Notes: a model not told the origin generated them from the letters alone. 64,000 nt of DNA from Achromobacter marplatensis (GCF_002209535.1 NZ_NJIG01000007.1:186001-250000); one strand, 5' to 3'; counted from the first letter of the stretch, positions 50,313 to 58,168 are shown. Made by a program: numbers and translations.

Positions 50313-50942
50313 ATGCCTTTATCCACCTGGTTGACGTTCTTCCTGGCCTCCTGGGCCATTTCGTTCTCACCCGGAGCGGGCGCGATCTCGGCGATGTCCT
50401 CGGGATTGAAGTACGGTTTTGCACGCGGCTACTGGAACACGGCCGGCCTCATCATGGGCATCCTGTTCCAGTTCGTCGTCGTGGCCGTGGGATTGGGCGC
50501 GGTGCTGGCCACGTCCGAAATGGCCTTCAATGTGGTCAAGTACCTGGGCGTGGGCTACCTGATCTACCTGGGCATTCGCCAGATCCGCACCGATGCCGCG
50601 CCCGTCGCGGTCGATGCGGGCGACCCCAAGCAGGCGTCGATCCGCGAACTCGTCATGCGCGGGTTCCTGATCAACACCATGAATCCCAAGGGCACGGTGT
50701 TCCTGCTGGCCGTGGTGCCGCAGTTCGTCGACCCGGCGCTCGCGCTGACGCCGCAGTACGCGGCGCTGGCCGGCACGCTGGCCTTCACCGACCTGGTCGC
50801 CATGGGCGTGTACACGCTGCTGGCGGCGCGCGTGCTGCGCATGCTGCGCGACGCCAAGCACATCCGCTGGATGAACCGCACCTTCGGGTCGCTGTTCATC
50901 CTGGCTGGCGTATTCCTGGCGTCGTTCCGCCGCCATTCCTGA
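50313..50942 (+). CDS. LysE/RhtB-family amino acid exporter
   Basis: Six-helix exporter of 209 residues. The family signature is FSPGAGAISAMSSGLKYGFARGYWNTAGLIMG near the N-terminus. The mid-region LGVGYLIYLGIRQIR and the conserved RGFLINTMNPKGTVFLLAVVPQFV are also present. Likely exports homoserine-like or other amino acids; no linked regulator is visible. An unusually strong terminator follows. Confidence 0.94.
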   Translation: MPLSTWLTFFLASWAISFSPGAGAISAMSSGLKYGFARGYWNTAGLIMGILFQFVVVAVGLGAVLATSEMAFNVVKYLGVGYLIYLGIRQIRTDAAPVAVDAGDPKQASIRELVMRGFLINTMNPKGTVFLLAVVPQFVDPALALTPQYAALAGTLAFTDLVAMGVYTLLAARVLRMLRDAKHIRWMNRTFGSLFILAGVFLASFRRHS

Positions 50943-50950
50943 ATCTTCAT

Positions 50951-50992
50951 GCGCGGGGCACGCGTCGGCGACGACGCGTGCCCCGCGCTTTT
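50951..50992 (+). terminator. Terminator with a 17-bp perfect stem
   Basis: The left arm 50951-50967 (GCGCGGGGCACGCGTCG) pairs without mismatch with 50972-50988 around a GCGA tetraloop, followed by TTTTC. It begins 8 bases after the LysE-type stop. Confidence 0.92.
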
Positions 50993-51036
50993 CATGCAAG
51001 CAGCCGGACCGCGCCGGCCTAACAAGCGGCGTTAAG

Positions 51037-51042
51037 TACAAT
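51037..51042 (+). promoter_or_regulatory. Candidate -10 element close to the prfC start
   Basis: TACAAT lies 15 bases before the prfC ATG, which would place the transcript start only about 2-3 bases upstream of the codon. No good -35 is visible. Confidence 0.4.
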
Positions 51043-51051
51043 CCTCCGACC

Positions 51052-52659
51052 ATGAATATCCCTCAAGAAGTTGCGCGGCGCCGAACGTTCGCGATCATTT
51101 CCCACCCTGACGCGGGCAAGACCACGCTGACCGAAAAGCTGTTGCTGTTCGCAGGCGCGATCCAGATCGCCGGCAGCGTCAAGGCGCGCAAAGCGTCCCG
51201 CCACGCCTCGTCCGACTGGATGGAAATCGAAAAGCAACGCGGCATTTCCGTGGCGTCCTCGGTGATGCAGATGGAATACCGCGACTGCGTCATCAACCTG
51301 CTCGACACCCCGGGCCACCAGGACTTCTCAGAAGACACCTACCGGGTGCTGACGGCGGTGGATGCCGCGCTGATGGTGATCGACGCCGCCAACGGCGTCG
51401 AACCGCAGACGATCCGCCTGCTGCAGGTCTGCCGCGCGCGCAACACGCCCATCATCACGTTCATCAACAAGATGGACCGCGAGGTGCGCGAGCCGCTGGA
51501 ACTGCTGTCTGAAATCGAAGGCCACCTGGGCATGGACGCCGTGCCGTTCTCGTGGCCAGTCGGCATGGGCAAGGCGTTCGGCGGCGTGTTCGACATCCGC
51601 CGCGACCGCATGCGCGTCTTCCGCCCGGGCCAGGAACGCCGTTCCGACAACGATGACGTCATCGAAGGCCTGACCAACCCCGAAATCGCCCGCCGTTACG
51701 GCTCGGCATTCGAGCAGGCCAGTGGCGAGATCGAACTGATCAACGAAGCCGCCCCCGCGTTCGACCGCGAGCAGTTCCTGGCCGGCAAGCAGACCCCAGT
51801 GTTCTTCGGGTCGGCCATCAACAACTTCGGCGTGCAGGAAGTGCTGGACGCGCTGGTCGACCATGCGCCGCCCCCGGGCCCGCGCATGGCGCTGCAACGC
51901 GAAGTGCTGCCCGAAGAGCCCAAATTCACTGGCGTGGTGTTCAAGGTGCAGGCCAACATGGATCCGGCGCACCGTGACCGCGTGGCCTTCGTGCGCGTCA
52001 GCTCGGGCCGCTTCGAACGCGGCATGCGCCTGAAGGTCGCCCGCACCAACAAGGAAATGCGCCCCAACAACGTGGTGTCTTTCCTGTCGCAGCGGCGCGA
52101 GCTGCTGGACGAGGCCTATGCCGGCGACGTGATCGGTATTCCCAACCACGGCGTGCTGCAACTGGGCGACGTGCTGACCGAAGGCGAAACCCTGCAGTTC
52201 ACGGGCCTGCCGTTCTTCGCCCCCGAGCTCTTCCAGGCGGTCGAAGTCAAGGACCCGCTGCGCACCAAGCAACTGCGCACCGGCCTGACCCAATTGGGCG
52301 AAGAGGGCGCCATCCAGGTGTTCCGCCCCGAGGCCGCCGGCGGCTCGCTGCTGCTGGGCGCGATCGGCCAGCTGCAGTTCGAAGTGGTCGCCCACCGCCT
52401 CAAGACGGAGTACGGCGCAGACGCCCGAATGCTGCCTTCCCGCTACACAATGGCACGTTGGATTACGTCTGAAAACCCGAAAGCGCTGCGCAAGTTCATG
52501 GATGCCAATGCGGCCCATATCGCCTATGATGTGGTCGATGCGGCGGCGTTTTTGATCAGTTCCCCTGCGCAGTTGCGCGTAGCCGAGGACCTGTATCCCG
52601 AAGTGAAATTCCATGCAATGCGCGAGCACGGCGGCAAGGTTTTCGGGGACAAGGCGTAG
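51052..52659 (+). CDS. prfC: Peptide chain release factor 3
   Basis: Translational GTPase that recycles RF1/RF2 from the ribosome after peptide release. The 535-residue protein has G1 SHPDAGKTT, switch I with RGISVASSVM, G3 DTPGHQDF and G4 NKMDRE. RF3-specific features include SVKARKASRHASSDWMEIEKQRG. Domains II-III include FVRVSSGRFERGM and QLQFEVVAHRLKTEYG. Length is close to E. coli RF3. The start has no Shine-Dalgarno and a nearby -10, so the message may be nearly leaderless. Confidence 0.97.
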   Translation: MNIPQEVARRRTFAIISHPDAGKTTLTEKLLLFAGAIQIAGSVKARKASRHASSDWMEIEKQRGISVASSVMQMEYRDCVINLLDTPGHQDFSEDTYRVLTAVDAALMVIDAANGVEPQTIRLLQVCRARNTPIITFINKMDREVREPLELLSEIEGHLGMDAVPFSWPVGMGKAFGGVFDIRRDRMRVFRPGQERRSDNDDVIEGLTNPEIARRYGSAFEQASGEIELINEAAPAFDREQFLAGKQTPVFFGSAINNFGVQEVLDALVDHAPPPGPRMALQREVLPEEPKFTGVVFKVQANMDPAHRDRVAFVRVSSGRFERGMRLKVARTNKEMRPNNVVSFLSQRRELLDEAYAGDVIGIPNHGVLQLGDVLTEGETLQFTGLPFFAPELFQAVEVKDPLRTKQLRTGLTQLGEEGAIQVFRPEAAGGSLLLGAIGQLQFEVVAHRLKTEYGADARMLPSRYTMARWITSENPKALRKFMDANAAHIAYDVVDAAAFLISSPAQLRVAEDLYPEVKFHAMREHGGKVFGDKA

Positions 52660-52695
52660 ACCCGTTCGGGTTCCGCACGGCAGATGAGGGTAGCA

Positions 52696-53376
52696 ATGTC
52701 TTGGCGTTTATTATTCGCAACGCTCCTGATCGCGCTTGGCGCGTCGGCCTGGGGCGGGATTCAATTGGGTGACTGGCTGGTGGCGCACGCGCCCCCCGCC
52801 GCACCGGCTCCTGGGCAGGACGCGGCGGCTTCGCAGCAACCTGTTCTGGATGCCAACGGGCGGCCTTACGTGGCGCAGCCCCCGCAGCCCCGCATCGACG
52901 GCACCCTGGGCGTGCCGGACAAGCCCGCAGACCGCGAATGGCAGGTCAATACGGTGTCGCTGTTCGACACCGTCAGCGATCCCGCCGTGAAGCTCTCGCG
53001 CGAACGCATCACGCCGGAGCAGGCCCGCGAAATCGCAGCCGCCTCCGAAGTGCCGCTGCCTTCGGGCACATCCGACGTCAGCACGCTGGACTTGCAGGTG
53101 CCCGGCACCTCCACCGCCATCAACGGCGGCCAGGCGCAGACCCAGGCTGGCGGTTACGGCACCCCGCAAATGGTGCAAGCGCCTCCGCCTCCGCCCAATA
53201 CGGCGCTCAGCCCCGGCGCGCCCGGCTGGCAAGACGCTCTCAAGCGCGAACTGGCGCAATGCGCCTCGCAAGGCTTCTTCGACCGCCCCTCGTGTTCCTG
53301 GGCGGCTCGCAACAAGTACTGCGCGCCGAACCGCGCCTGGGGCACGATGGCCGAATGCCCGGCCCGCCCACAGTGA
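52696..53376 (+). CDS. Uncharacterised membrane-anchored protein with C-terminal four-Cys motif
   Basis: I do not recognise a named family. ATG 52696 is preferred because GAGGG lies just upstream; ATG 52684 is possible. The 226-residue product starts with a signal or anchor (MSWRLLFATLLIALGASAWG). Residues 25-185 are Ala/Pro/Gln-rich and probably disordered. A compact C-terminal motif of about 40 residues follows, with Cys spaced around LAQCASQGFFDRPSCSW, then RNKYCAPN and WGTMAECP. The ending resembles short Cys/Trp motifs found in other Burkholderiales proteins (recalled). Probably periplasmic with two disulfides. Confidence 0.8.
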   Translation: MSWRLLFATLLIALGASAWGGIQLGDWLVAHAPPAAPAPGQDAAASQQPVLDANGRPYVAQPPQPRIDGTLGVPDKPADREWQVNTVSLFDTVSDPAVKLSRERITPEQAREIAAASEVPLPSGTSDVSTLDLQVPGTSTAINGGQAQTQAGGYGTPQMVQAPPPPPNTALSPGAPGWQDALKRELAQCASQGFFDRPSCSWAARNKYCAPNRAWGTMAECPARPQ

Positions 53377-53411
53377 GCGCGCTCCCGCCGCGCCTCAGCT
53401 GAAAATGCCCT

Positions 53412-53440
53412 CACGCCCGCTCTTGCGGGCGTGCTGCTTT
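53412..53440 (+). terminator. Hairpin after the cysteine-motif gene
   Basis: CACGCCCGC and GCGGGCGTG form a 9-bp stem with loop TCTT, followed by CTGCTTTC. It lies 35 bases after the stop. The T-run is weak. Confidence 0.6.
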
Positions 53441-53479
53441 CAACGGACGTCATTGCCTTGAGGCGGGCGGGCCGGCGGC

Positions 53480-53512
53480 AAAAACAAAAATGGCGCCCCG
53501 AGGGGCGCCATT
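53480..53512 (-). terminator. Terminator of the bacterioferritin gene
   Basis: Read on the minus strand, AATGGCGCCCC pairs with GGGGCGCCATT and is followed by TTTTGTTTTT. It lies 16 bases beyond the bfr stop. Confidence 0.9.
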
Positions 53513-53528
53513 GCTTTGGCCGAAAAGT

Positions 53529-54005
53529 TTATTCAGGCACGGACATCTGGCTTTGCAGGTAATTCTGGATGCCGACCTTGTCGATCAGGTCGATCTGGGT
53601 TTCCAGATAGTCGATGTGCTCTTCGGTGTCGTCCAGGATGTCCTGGAACAGATCGCGCGAGACGTAGTCGCGCACAGATTCGCAATAGGCAATCGCTTCC
53701 ACGACGGTAGCATGCGCGGCTTGCTCAAGCTTCAGGTCACAGGCCAGCAGCTCGGGCACGTCTTCACCGATCAGCAGCTTGTGCAGGTCTTGCAGGTTGG
53801 GCAGGCCATCCAGCATGAAGATGCGCGCGATCAGGCGATCAGCGTGCTTCATTTCACCGATGGATTCTTCGTACTCGTGCTTGCCCAGCTTGTCGAAGCC
53901 CCAATGATTCAGCATGCGGGCATGCAGGAAATATTGGTTGATGGCCGTCAGTTCGTTGGTCAGTTGCTTGTTCAAGAACTGGATGACGGTTTTGTCGCCT
54001 TTCAT
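53529..54005 (-). CDS. bfr: Bacterioferritin
   Basis: Haem-containing iron-storage protein that forms a 24-mer shell. ATG at 54005 with AAGGAG upstream gives 158 residues; the frame is open further but without family similarity. Ferroxidase ligands Glu18, Glu51, His54, Glu94 and His130 are in place, as is haem-ligand Met52 (GEMKHAD). Position 127, normally Glu, is Thr ([10 protein letters not shown]), with Glu at 128 and 129. A Fur-box-like sequence lies 164 bases upstream. Its partner Bfd is encoded 1.5 kb away. Confidence 0.96.
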   Translation of the reverse strand: MKGDKTVIQFLNKQLTNELTAINQYFLHARMLNHWGFDKLGKHEYEESIGEMKHADRLIARIFMLDGLPNLQDLHKLLIGEDVPELLACDLKLEQAAHATVVEAIAYCESVRDYVSRDLFQDILDDTEEHIDYLETQIDLIDKVGIQNYLQSQMSVPE

Positions 54006-54381
54006 AATGGACTCCTTGCAGTCAGGCGCGACGCAAATGCATCGCGACAAAGGAGCGCACGATGCCGCGCGTACGCAACCCCGGCAGACTACCATCAGCC
54101 GCAGGGCCGCGCCTAGCCTTGCGCTGCATTTGGTAAACCGCTTTAGAACCGCTACAAGAAAGCGACAAGACAATGAGAATGAGTATGCGTACTTGATGCC
54201 TTGCAGGCACAAGACAGGCGTTATGCGGCCCGCACGCAAGCGATGGCGAGGAATCCATCGCGATATCTCGGCGCAGGCGGCGCGCACAGGCATCATCCGC
54301 AAGGGAAAAGGGGCCTGGAATTGCTTCAAGCCGCGTCGTTGCATATCGGCAACCCGAAACGCGATTGTGGCCGCGGACGGA
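54006..54381. other. 376-bp gap between bfr and a DMT transporter gene
   Basis: It holds the bfr ribosome site, a Fur-box-like triple hexamer (54169-54186) and probably the bfr promoter. The 54190-54381 part contains only a small inverted repeat (CGATGG/CCATCG near 54240) and no convincing gene. Confidence 0.5.
54169..54186 (-). promoter_or_regulatory. Fur-box-like sequence upstream of bfr
   Basis: Three contiguous hexamers GACAAT, GAGAAT and GAGTAT match the Fur unit GATAAT at 5, 5 and 4 of 6 positions, 164 bases upstream of the bfr start. Low-GC sequence here is unusual for the genome. Fur control of bfr is plausible but inferred. Confidence 0.5.
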
Positions 54382-55296
54382 TCAAGCGGCTTTGCGCGTG
54401 GTCAACCAGATGCCGAAGGCGATCGGCACGATGCCCAACAGGTCCAGCCAGGATACGGGTTCGCGCAGCACCAGCCAGCCGAACAGCAGGCCCAACGGCG
54501 GCATCAGGAAATGCAGCGCGCTGGCCGAGGTGGCGCTGGCGCGGCCCAGGATCATGAACCACAGGTAATAGCCGCCCATCGACACCGCCACGATCATGTA
54601 GGCCATGCTCCACACCAGGCTGGCGGTCAGACGCGCATCCCCCAGGCTCTCGTGCATCAACGCGAACGGCAGCAGGGCGACGGCGCCGGCCAGCGATTGG
54701 ATGCCCGTCGACGTCCACAGCCCGGCAGAGGGCTTCAGACGCTTGTAGAGCAGGGTGCCCGCGACCAGCGCCACCAGGCCACCCGTCACCAGCAAGGTGC
54801 CGTGCATGTCTTCCTGCATGCCGCTTAACCGCGACCTCAGCACCAGGGCCACCCCCGCCAGCCCGAGGCATAGTCCGGCAAGCTTGCGCCAGGACAGGCT
54901 CTCACCCAGCACCGGTCCGGCCAGCACGCCGATCAGCAAGGGATTGGTGCTGATCAGCACGGCGGTGAACGCGGACGACACGGTGGTCATGCCGGTCCAG
55001 CTCAGCCCCAGGTACAGCGCGTTGTTCAAGACGCCCAGCAGGATCAGCGACATCACATCGCGGCGGCTAGGCAATTTTCCCTGCCGGCCTGCGGCCGCGA
55101 TACCCAGCATCAGCGCCCCGGCAATCAGGAAGCGGATCGTCAGCAGGGTCAGCGGCGGGCAGTCCCGCACCGCGATCTTGGCGGCAGCGAAAGCGGAACT
55201 CCACAGAAAGCAGAAGGCGGCGATCGGCACCCAGCTGATCCCCGGCGCGCGAGGGGCGGTCGGGGTGGCGGAAACGGCAGGCGGGGTGGCCTTCAT
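54382..55296 (-). CDS. DMT-superfamily (EamA) transporter
   Basis: Ten-helix drug/metabolite exporter, 304 residues from ATG 55296 (MKATPPAVS); an in-frame GTG at 55323 would add nine residues. EamA features are [37 protein letters not shown] and [34 protein letters not shown]. The second repeat is [30 protein letters not shown]. Substrate unknown. It lies between bfr and bfd in the same direction but with large gaps, so it is probably not part of an iron operon. Confidence 0.92.
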   Translation of the reverse strand: MKATPPAVSATPTAPRAPGISWVPIAAFCFLWSSAFAAAKIAVRDCPPLTLLTIRFLIAGALMLGIAAAGRQGKLPSRRDVMSLILLGVLNNALYLGLSWTGMTTVSSAFTAVLISTNPLLIGVLAGPVLGESLSWRKLAGLCLGLAGVALVLRSRLSGMQEDMHGTLLVTGGLVALVAGTLLYKRLKPSAGLWTSTGIQSLAGAVALLPFALMHESLGDARLTASLVWSMAYMIVAVSMGGYYLWFMILGRASATSASALHFLMPPLGLLFGWLVLREPVSWLDLLGIVPIAFGIWLTTRKAA

Positions 55297-55427
55297 CGGG
55301 GTTCCATGAGAGCAGGGCGCCACGCATGCCGCGTGGAGCAGGCATTCTGCGCGCCCCGCCCGTCAGGCGCAACCCGTCAACCGACGCGATGCGGGTCGGG
55401 AGAATCAGGAAAACGGGGGATATTTCG

Positions 55428-55453
55428 AAAGAAAACGACGCAGCCCGCTGCGT
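55428..55453 (-). terminator. Candidate terminator of bfd
   Basis: On the minus strand ACGCAG pairs with CTGCGT around a CGGG loop, followed by CGTTTTCTTTC, 33 bases beyond the bfd stop. Confidence 0.55.
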
Positions 55454-55485
55454 GACGGCAGCGAGCCGGGAAAGACGGCCGATGC

Positions 55486-55767
55486 TTAGCCTGCGGCGAC
55501 CAGCGGAATGGGGAAGCTGCTGTGGTTCGCAGCCGCGCCCGATTCAACCAGCGTAGCGGGCGCATTGACCGGAACGGCGATGGAACGGACGTCGCACACG
55601 CTGGAGCAGCGGCCGCCTGGCAGGTATTCGGCGGCAGTTGCCGCGCAGCAGCCGCAGCACGTGGCTACGCCCAGCTCGAATTGCAGGTCGGACAGCGTCG
55701 TCGCGCCCCCGTCCACGCTGGCGCGGACTTGGCGTTCGGTGATGGCATTACATACGCAAATGTACAT
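55486..55767 (-). CDS. bfd: Bacterioferritin-associated ferredoxin, C-terminally extended
   Basis: [2Fe-2S] protein that reduces the ferric core of bacterioferritin to release iron. Cluster ligands match E. coli Bfd: Cys4 and Cys6 (MYICVCNAIT), Cys38 and Cys41 (ATCCGCCAATA). At 93 residues it is longer than the usual 64-73, with a tail of about 30 residues (VRSIAVPVNAPATLVESGAA). Extra cysteines are at 37, 40, 54 and 58. A Fur-box-like sequence overlaps the region just before the start codon. Confidence 0.9.
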   Translation of the reverse strand: MYICVCNAITERQVRASVDGGATTLSDLQFELGVATCCGCCAATAAEYLPGGRCSSVCDVRSIAVPVNAPATLVESGAAANHSSFPIPLVAAG

Positions 55768-55789
55768 GCGAATGATTATCGAAAATTAT
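55768..55789 (-). promoter_or_regulatory. Fur-box-like sequence immediately upstream of bfd
   Basis: On the minus strand GATAAT-CATTCGC (55768-55780) matches the Fur palindrome core GATAATCATTATC at 11 of 13 positions, and is preceded by AATTTTC. It abuts the bfd start codon, as expected for iron-repressed bfd. Confidence 0.65.
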
Positions 55790-55852
55790 TCAACCGATGA
55801 CAAGCCCCTTGCCACAATAAAATTTGCAACGGACCGTTGACGCGCAACCCGT

Positions 55853-55885
55853 TGAAACAAAGGACGAATTCTTAAAGATTCGTCC
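55853..55885 (-). terminator. Terminator of rpoN
   Basis: On the minus strand GGACGAAT pairs with ATTCGTCC around an 8-base loop, followed by TTTGTTTC. It starts 6 bases beyond the rpoN stop. Confidence 0.8.
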
Positions 55886-55891
55886 CTTATT

Positions 55892-57319
55892 TCAGCGCGC
55901 CGACGCCTGCGCCTTGCGCAGGGTGGCCGGGGCGATTCGCAGCGCTTCGCGGTACTTTGCCACCGTCCGGCGGGCGATCACTATCCCCTGATCGGCCAGT
56001 TTTTGCATGATCTGGCTGTCGGACAAGGGTTTGGCGCGGTTCTCCTCCGCGACCATCTGGCGGATGAAGGTCTGCACCGCCGTGGCGGAGGTGGCGTCGC
56101 CACCGTCGGTGGACACCCCCGCGCCGAAGAAGCGCTTGAGCTCCAGCGTGCCAAACGGAGTGAGCATGTACTTCTGCGTTGTGGCCCGCGAAATGGTCGA
56201 TTCGTGCAGTCCGAGTTCGCCGGCGATGTCCTTAAGGATGAGGGGCCGCATGGCCGAAGGGCCCTGGCTGAAGAAGGCGGTCTGGCGTTCCACGATGGCC
56301 TGGGCCACCCGCAGGATGGTGTCGAAGCGCTGCTCGACGTTGCGGATCATCCATTTGGCTTGCTGCAACTGGGATTGCAGGCCCGCGTGGGCGGATTCCT
56401 TCTGGTTGCCCAGCATCTGGGCGTACAGCCCGTTGATCTGCAACCGCGGCACCGCGGCGCTGTTGAGCGTGACCTGCCACCCACGGCGGGTCTTGCGCAC
56501 GATGACGTCCGGCACCGCGTAGTCGGCCGCTGGCACCGTCCAGGCGCGCCCAGGGCGGGGTTCCAGACACAGGATAAGGGAGTGGGCCGCCCGGAACGTC
56601 GCCTCGTCGCAGCCCACGGCCGCACAGAGGCGGGCGGCATTGCCGGTAGCCAGCAAGGGCAGGTGCTGGGCGCAGATCTGCCGGGCGCAGGCCAGGACAG
56701 CGGGGTCGGCGGCTTCGGGCAGGCGGGTCAGGTCGGGGTTGCGCAGCTGCAACAGCAGGCATTCGGCCATGTCGCGTCCACCGATGCCGACCGGGTCGAA
56801 CGATTGCAGCAAGGACAGCGCGGCGCGCAATTCGTCGATGTCCGGTTCTGTGTCGGCGGGCAACCAGCCCAGGATCTCTTCCAGCGGCGATCCCAGGTAG
56901 CCGTTCTCGTCCAGCTCGTCGATCAGCAGTGCCGCCAGCACAACGTCGCGGGGCGCGGCGCGCGTCAGCATCAACTGCCCCAGCAGGTGCTCGCGCAGGG
57001 TGTCCGGCCGCGCCGTTTCAGGGGGGCCGAAATCCTCGTCCGAATAGACCCCGCCCGAACCCGGCATTTCATCCACCGGCGTCTCGCGTTCCGCTGCGGG
57101 CTCGTCGTCCTGCACGGAAGACTCGCGTTCGGATTCGGCTTGCGCCTCGGCCGCGGGCGTGTCGTCTTCGCGTTCCAGCAGGGGATTGTCCGCGAGCACT
57201 TGCGAGATCTCGGCCTCAAGGTCGAGCGTAGACAACTGCAACAATCGTATCGATTGTTGTAGCTGAGGGGTCAGCGTCAGATGCTGGCCAGGTCGCAGTT
57301 CTAAAATTGGGCGGGTCAT
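55892..57319 (-). CDS. rpoN: RNA polymerase sigma-54 factor
   Basis: Sigma factor for -24/-12 promoters that needs AAA+ activators. ATG at 57319 (MTRPILELRPGQHLTLTPQLQQ) gives 475 residues, close to E. coli RpoN; the frame continues upstream without homology. Region I is Gln/Leu-rich (PQLQQSIRLLQLSTLDLEAEI). Region II is acidic, the core-binding region follows, and the HTH reads GELGLHESTISRATTQKYM. The RpoN box is ARRTVAKYREAL. Typical neighbours lptB and hpf are absent; bfd lies downstream. A perfect palindrome occupies codons 21-27. Confidence 0.97.
   Translation of the reverse strand: MTRPILELRPGQHLTLTPQLQQSIRLLQLSTLDLEAEISQVLADNPLLEREDDTPAAEAQAESERESSVQDDEPAAERETPVDEMPGSGGVYSDEDFGPPETARPDTLREHLLGQLMLTRAAPRDVVLAALLIDELDENGYLGSPLEEILGWLPADTEPDIDELRAALSLLQSFDPVGIGGRDMAECLLLQLRNPDLTRLPEAADPAVLACARQICAQHLPLLATGNAARLCAAVGCDEATFRAAHSLILCLEPRPGRAWTVPAADYAVPDVIVRKTRRGWQVTLNSAAVPRLQINGLYAQMLGNQKESAHAGLQSQLQQAKWMIRNVEQRFDTILRVAQAIVERQTAFFSQGPSAMRPLILKDIAGELGLHESTISRATTQKYMLTPFGTLELKRFFGAGVSTDGGDATSATAVQTFIRQMVAEENRAKPLSDSQIMQKLADQGIVIARRTVAKYREALRIAPATLRKAQASAR
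57239..57259. repeat. 21-bp perfect palindrome inside the rpoN coding start
   Basis: CAACAATCG (57239-57247), TAT, CGATTGTTG (57251-57259). It lies 60 bases into rpoN and 77 bases upstream of the divergent gene's start. The codons used across it on the rpoN strand (CTA CAA CAA TCG ATA CGA TTG) include CTA, ATA and CGA, which are rare in this genome. This suggests that the DNA or RNA sequence itself is selected. Confidence 0.75.
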
Positions 57320-57322
57320 AGG

Positions 57323-57328
57323 TACAAT
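57323..57328 (+). promoter_or_regulatory. Candidate -10 between rpoN and the divergent gene
   Basis: TACAAT begins 13 bases before ATG 57336, which would put the transcript start at about the base before the codon. The -35 (TTCTAA, 57299-57304) is weak. Confidence 0.4.
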
Positions 57329-57335
57329 ATTTTGC

Positions 57336-57983
57336 ATGATGAATCTGACTTCGCCCGCAAGCGTTCGCCAGGACAGCCGACTTATCGGCCAAACCCTGCT
57401 CAAATTGGCGCTTCCCCGACTCGCTGTGCGCGCGATAGTCATCGCCGTCGCCGTGATCCTCTGGTATCTGGTCGCCTCCTGGATACTCGATTTCGGCAGA
57501 CGCATGAACTACGACTTCCTGCATTCCCTGGGCCAGCCCACCATGGACATGGTCCAGAAGGTGAACCCGTACATCTGGTGGGTCGTGGCCGGAATCTGGA
57601 CGCTGATCGTCTTCTTCTCGGTCAAAGCCTGGTTCTCCGCCAGCCTGGCCTCGGGCGCGGCCACGCCGGTCGGTACCGACGTGCTGGCCGATCTGGCGCC
57701 GAACCTGTCCGAAGAGTCGCTGGGCGTGCTGCGCTGGACCTGGGGCGACCGCCAAGAGCCCTTCACGGTCGGCGATTTGCGCCGCTCACTGTCTGAAATC
57801 CGCCACAACCGCATCGGCAAGATCGCCATGGTGGCCGAACAGGCGCAAATCCTGGAAGGCAGCGCCGCGCGCCCCGGCCGCGATCCCCGTGATGATGGCC
57901 GCCGGGAACCCGCCCGCGTTGAAGTGCGCGGCGAAGCCCGCGGCGACCGCTACGTCGAGCCGCGCATCGGCCCGGCCCGCTAA
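57336..57983 (+). CDS. Uncharacterised two-helix membrane protein
   Basis: I do not recognise a family. The 215-residue product (two consecutive ATGs at 57336 and 57339) has hydrophobic segments near residues 29-50 (AVRAIVIAVAVILWYLVASWIL) and 79-100 (IWWVVAGIWTLIVFFSV). A cytosolic, possibly winged-helix-like part follows (LSEESLGVLRWTWGDRQEPFTVGDLRRSLSEIRHNRIG), then a basic disordered tail. It is divergent from rpoN with only 16 bases between starts. A clear terminator follows. Codon use is normal, so it is a real gene. Confidence 0.85.
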   Translation: MMNLTSPASVRQDSRLIGQTLLKLALPRLAVRAIVIAVAVILWYLVASWILDFGRRMNYDFLHSLGQPTMDMVQKVNPYIWWVVAGIWTLIVFFSVKAWFSASLASGAATPVGTDVLADLAPNLSEESLGVLRWTWGDRQEPFTVGDLRRSLSEIRHNRIGKIAMVAEQAQILEGSAARPGRDPRDDGRREPARVEVRGEARGDRYVEPRIGPAR

Positions 57984-58006
57984 GCGCCCGGCCCTTTTCC
58001 TGATTC

Positions 58007-58035
58007 CAGGCCGCCGTCAGGCGGCCTGTTTGTTT
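58007..58035 (+). terminator. Terminator after the two-helix protein gene
   Basis: CAGGCCGCC and GGCGGCCTG form a 9-bp stem with loop GTCA, followed by TTTGTTT. Confidence 0.88.
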
Positions 58036-58168
58036 CAGTCCCCTGCCAGCAGGCCCGTCCTATACTGGCCGCTCCAGGCTCGCGCAACCGCGGGCCGCGC
58101 ACACAAGTCAAACTCGATCGGCAGCCGAGACCTGCCGGATGCGCAGCCAGCCTCCTGGAGTTGTACCC

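Noticed and set aside
54006-54344. N-terminal extension of the bacterioferritin frame
   Set aside because: The Bfr family starts at MKGD, which has AAGGAG before it; the extension has no similarity and covers the regulatory gap.
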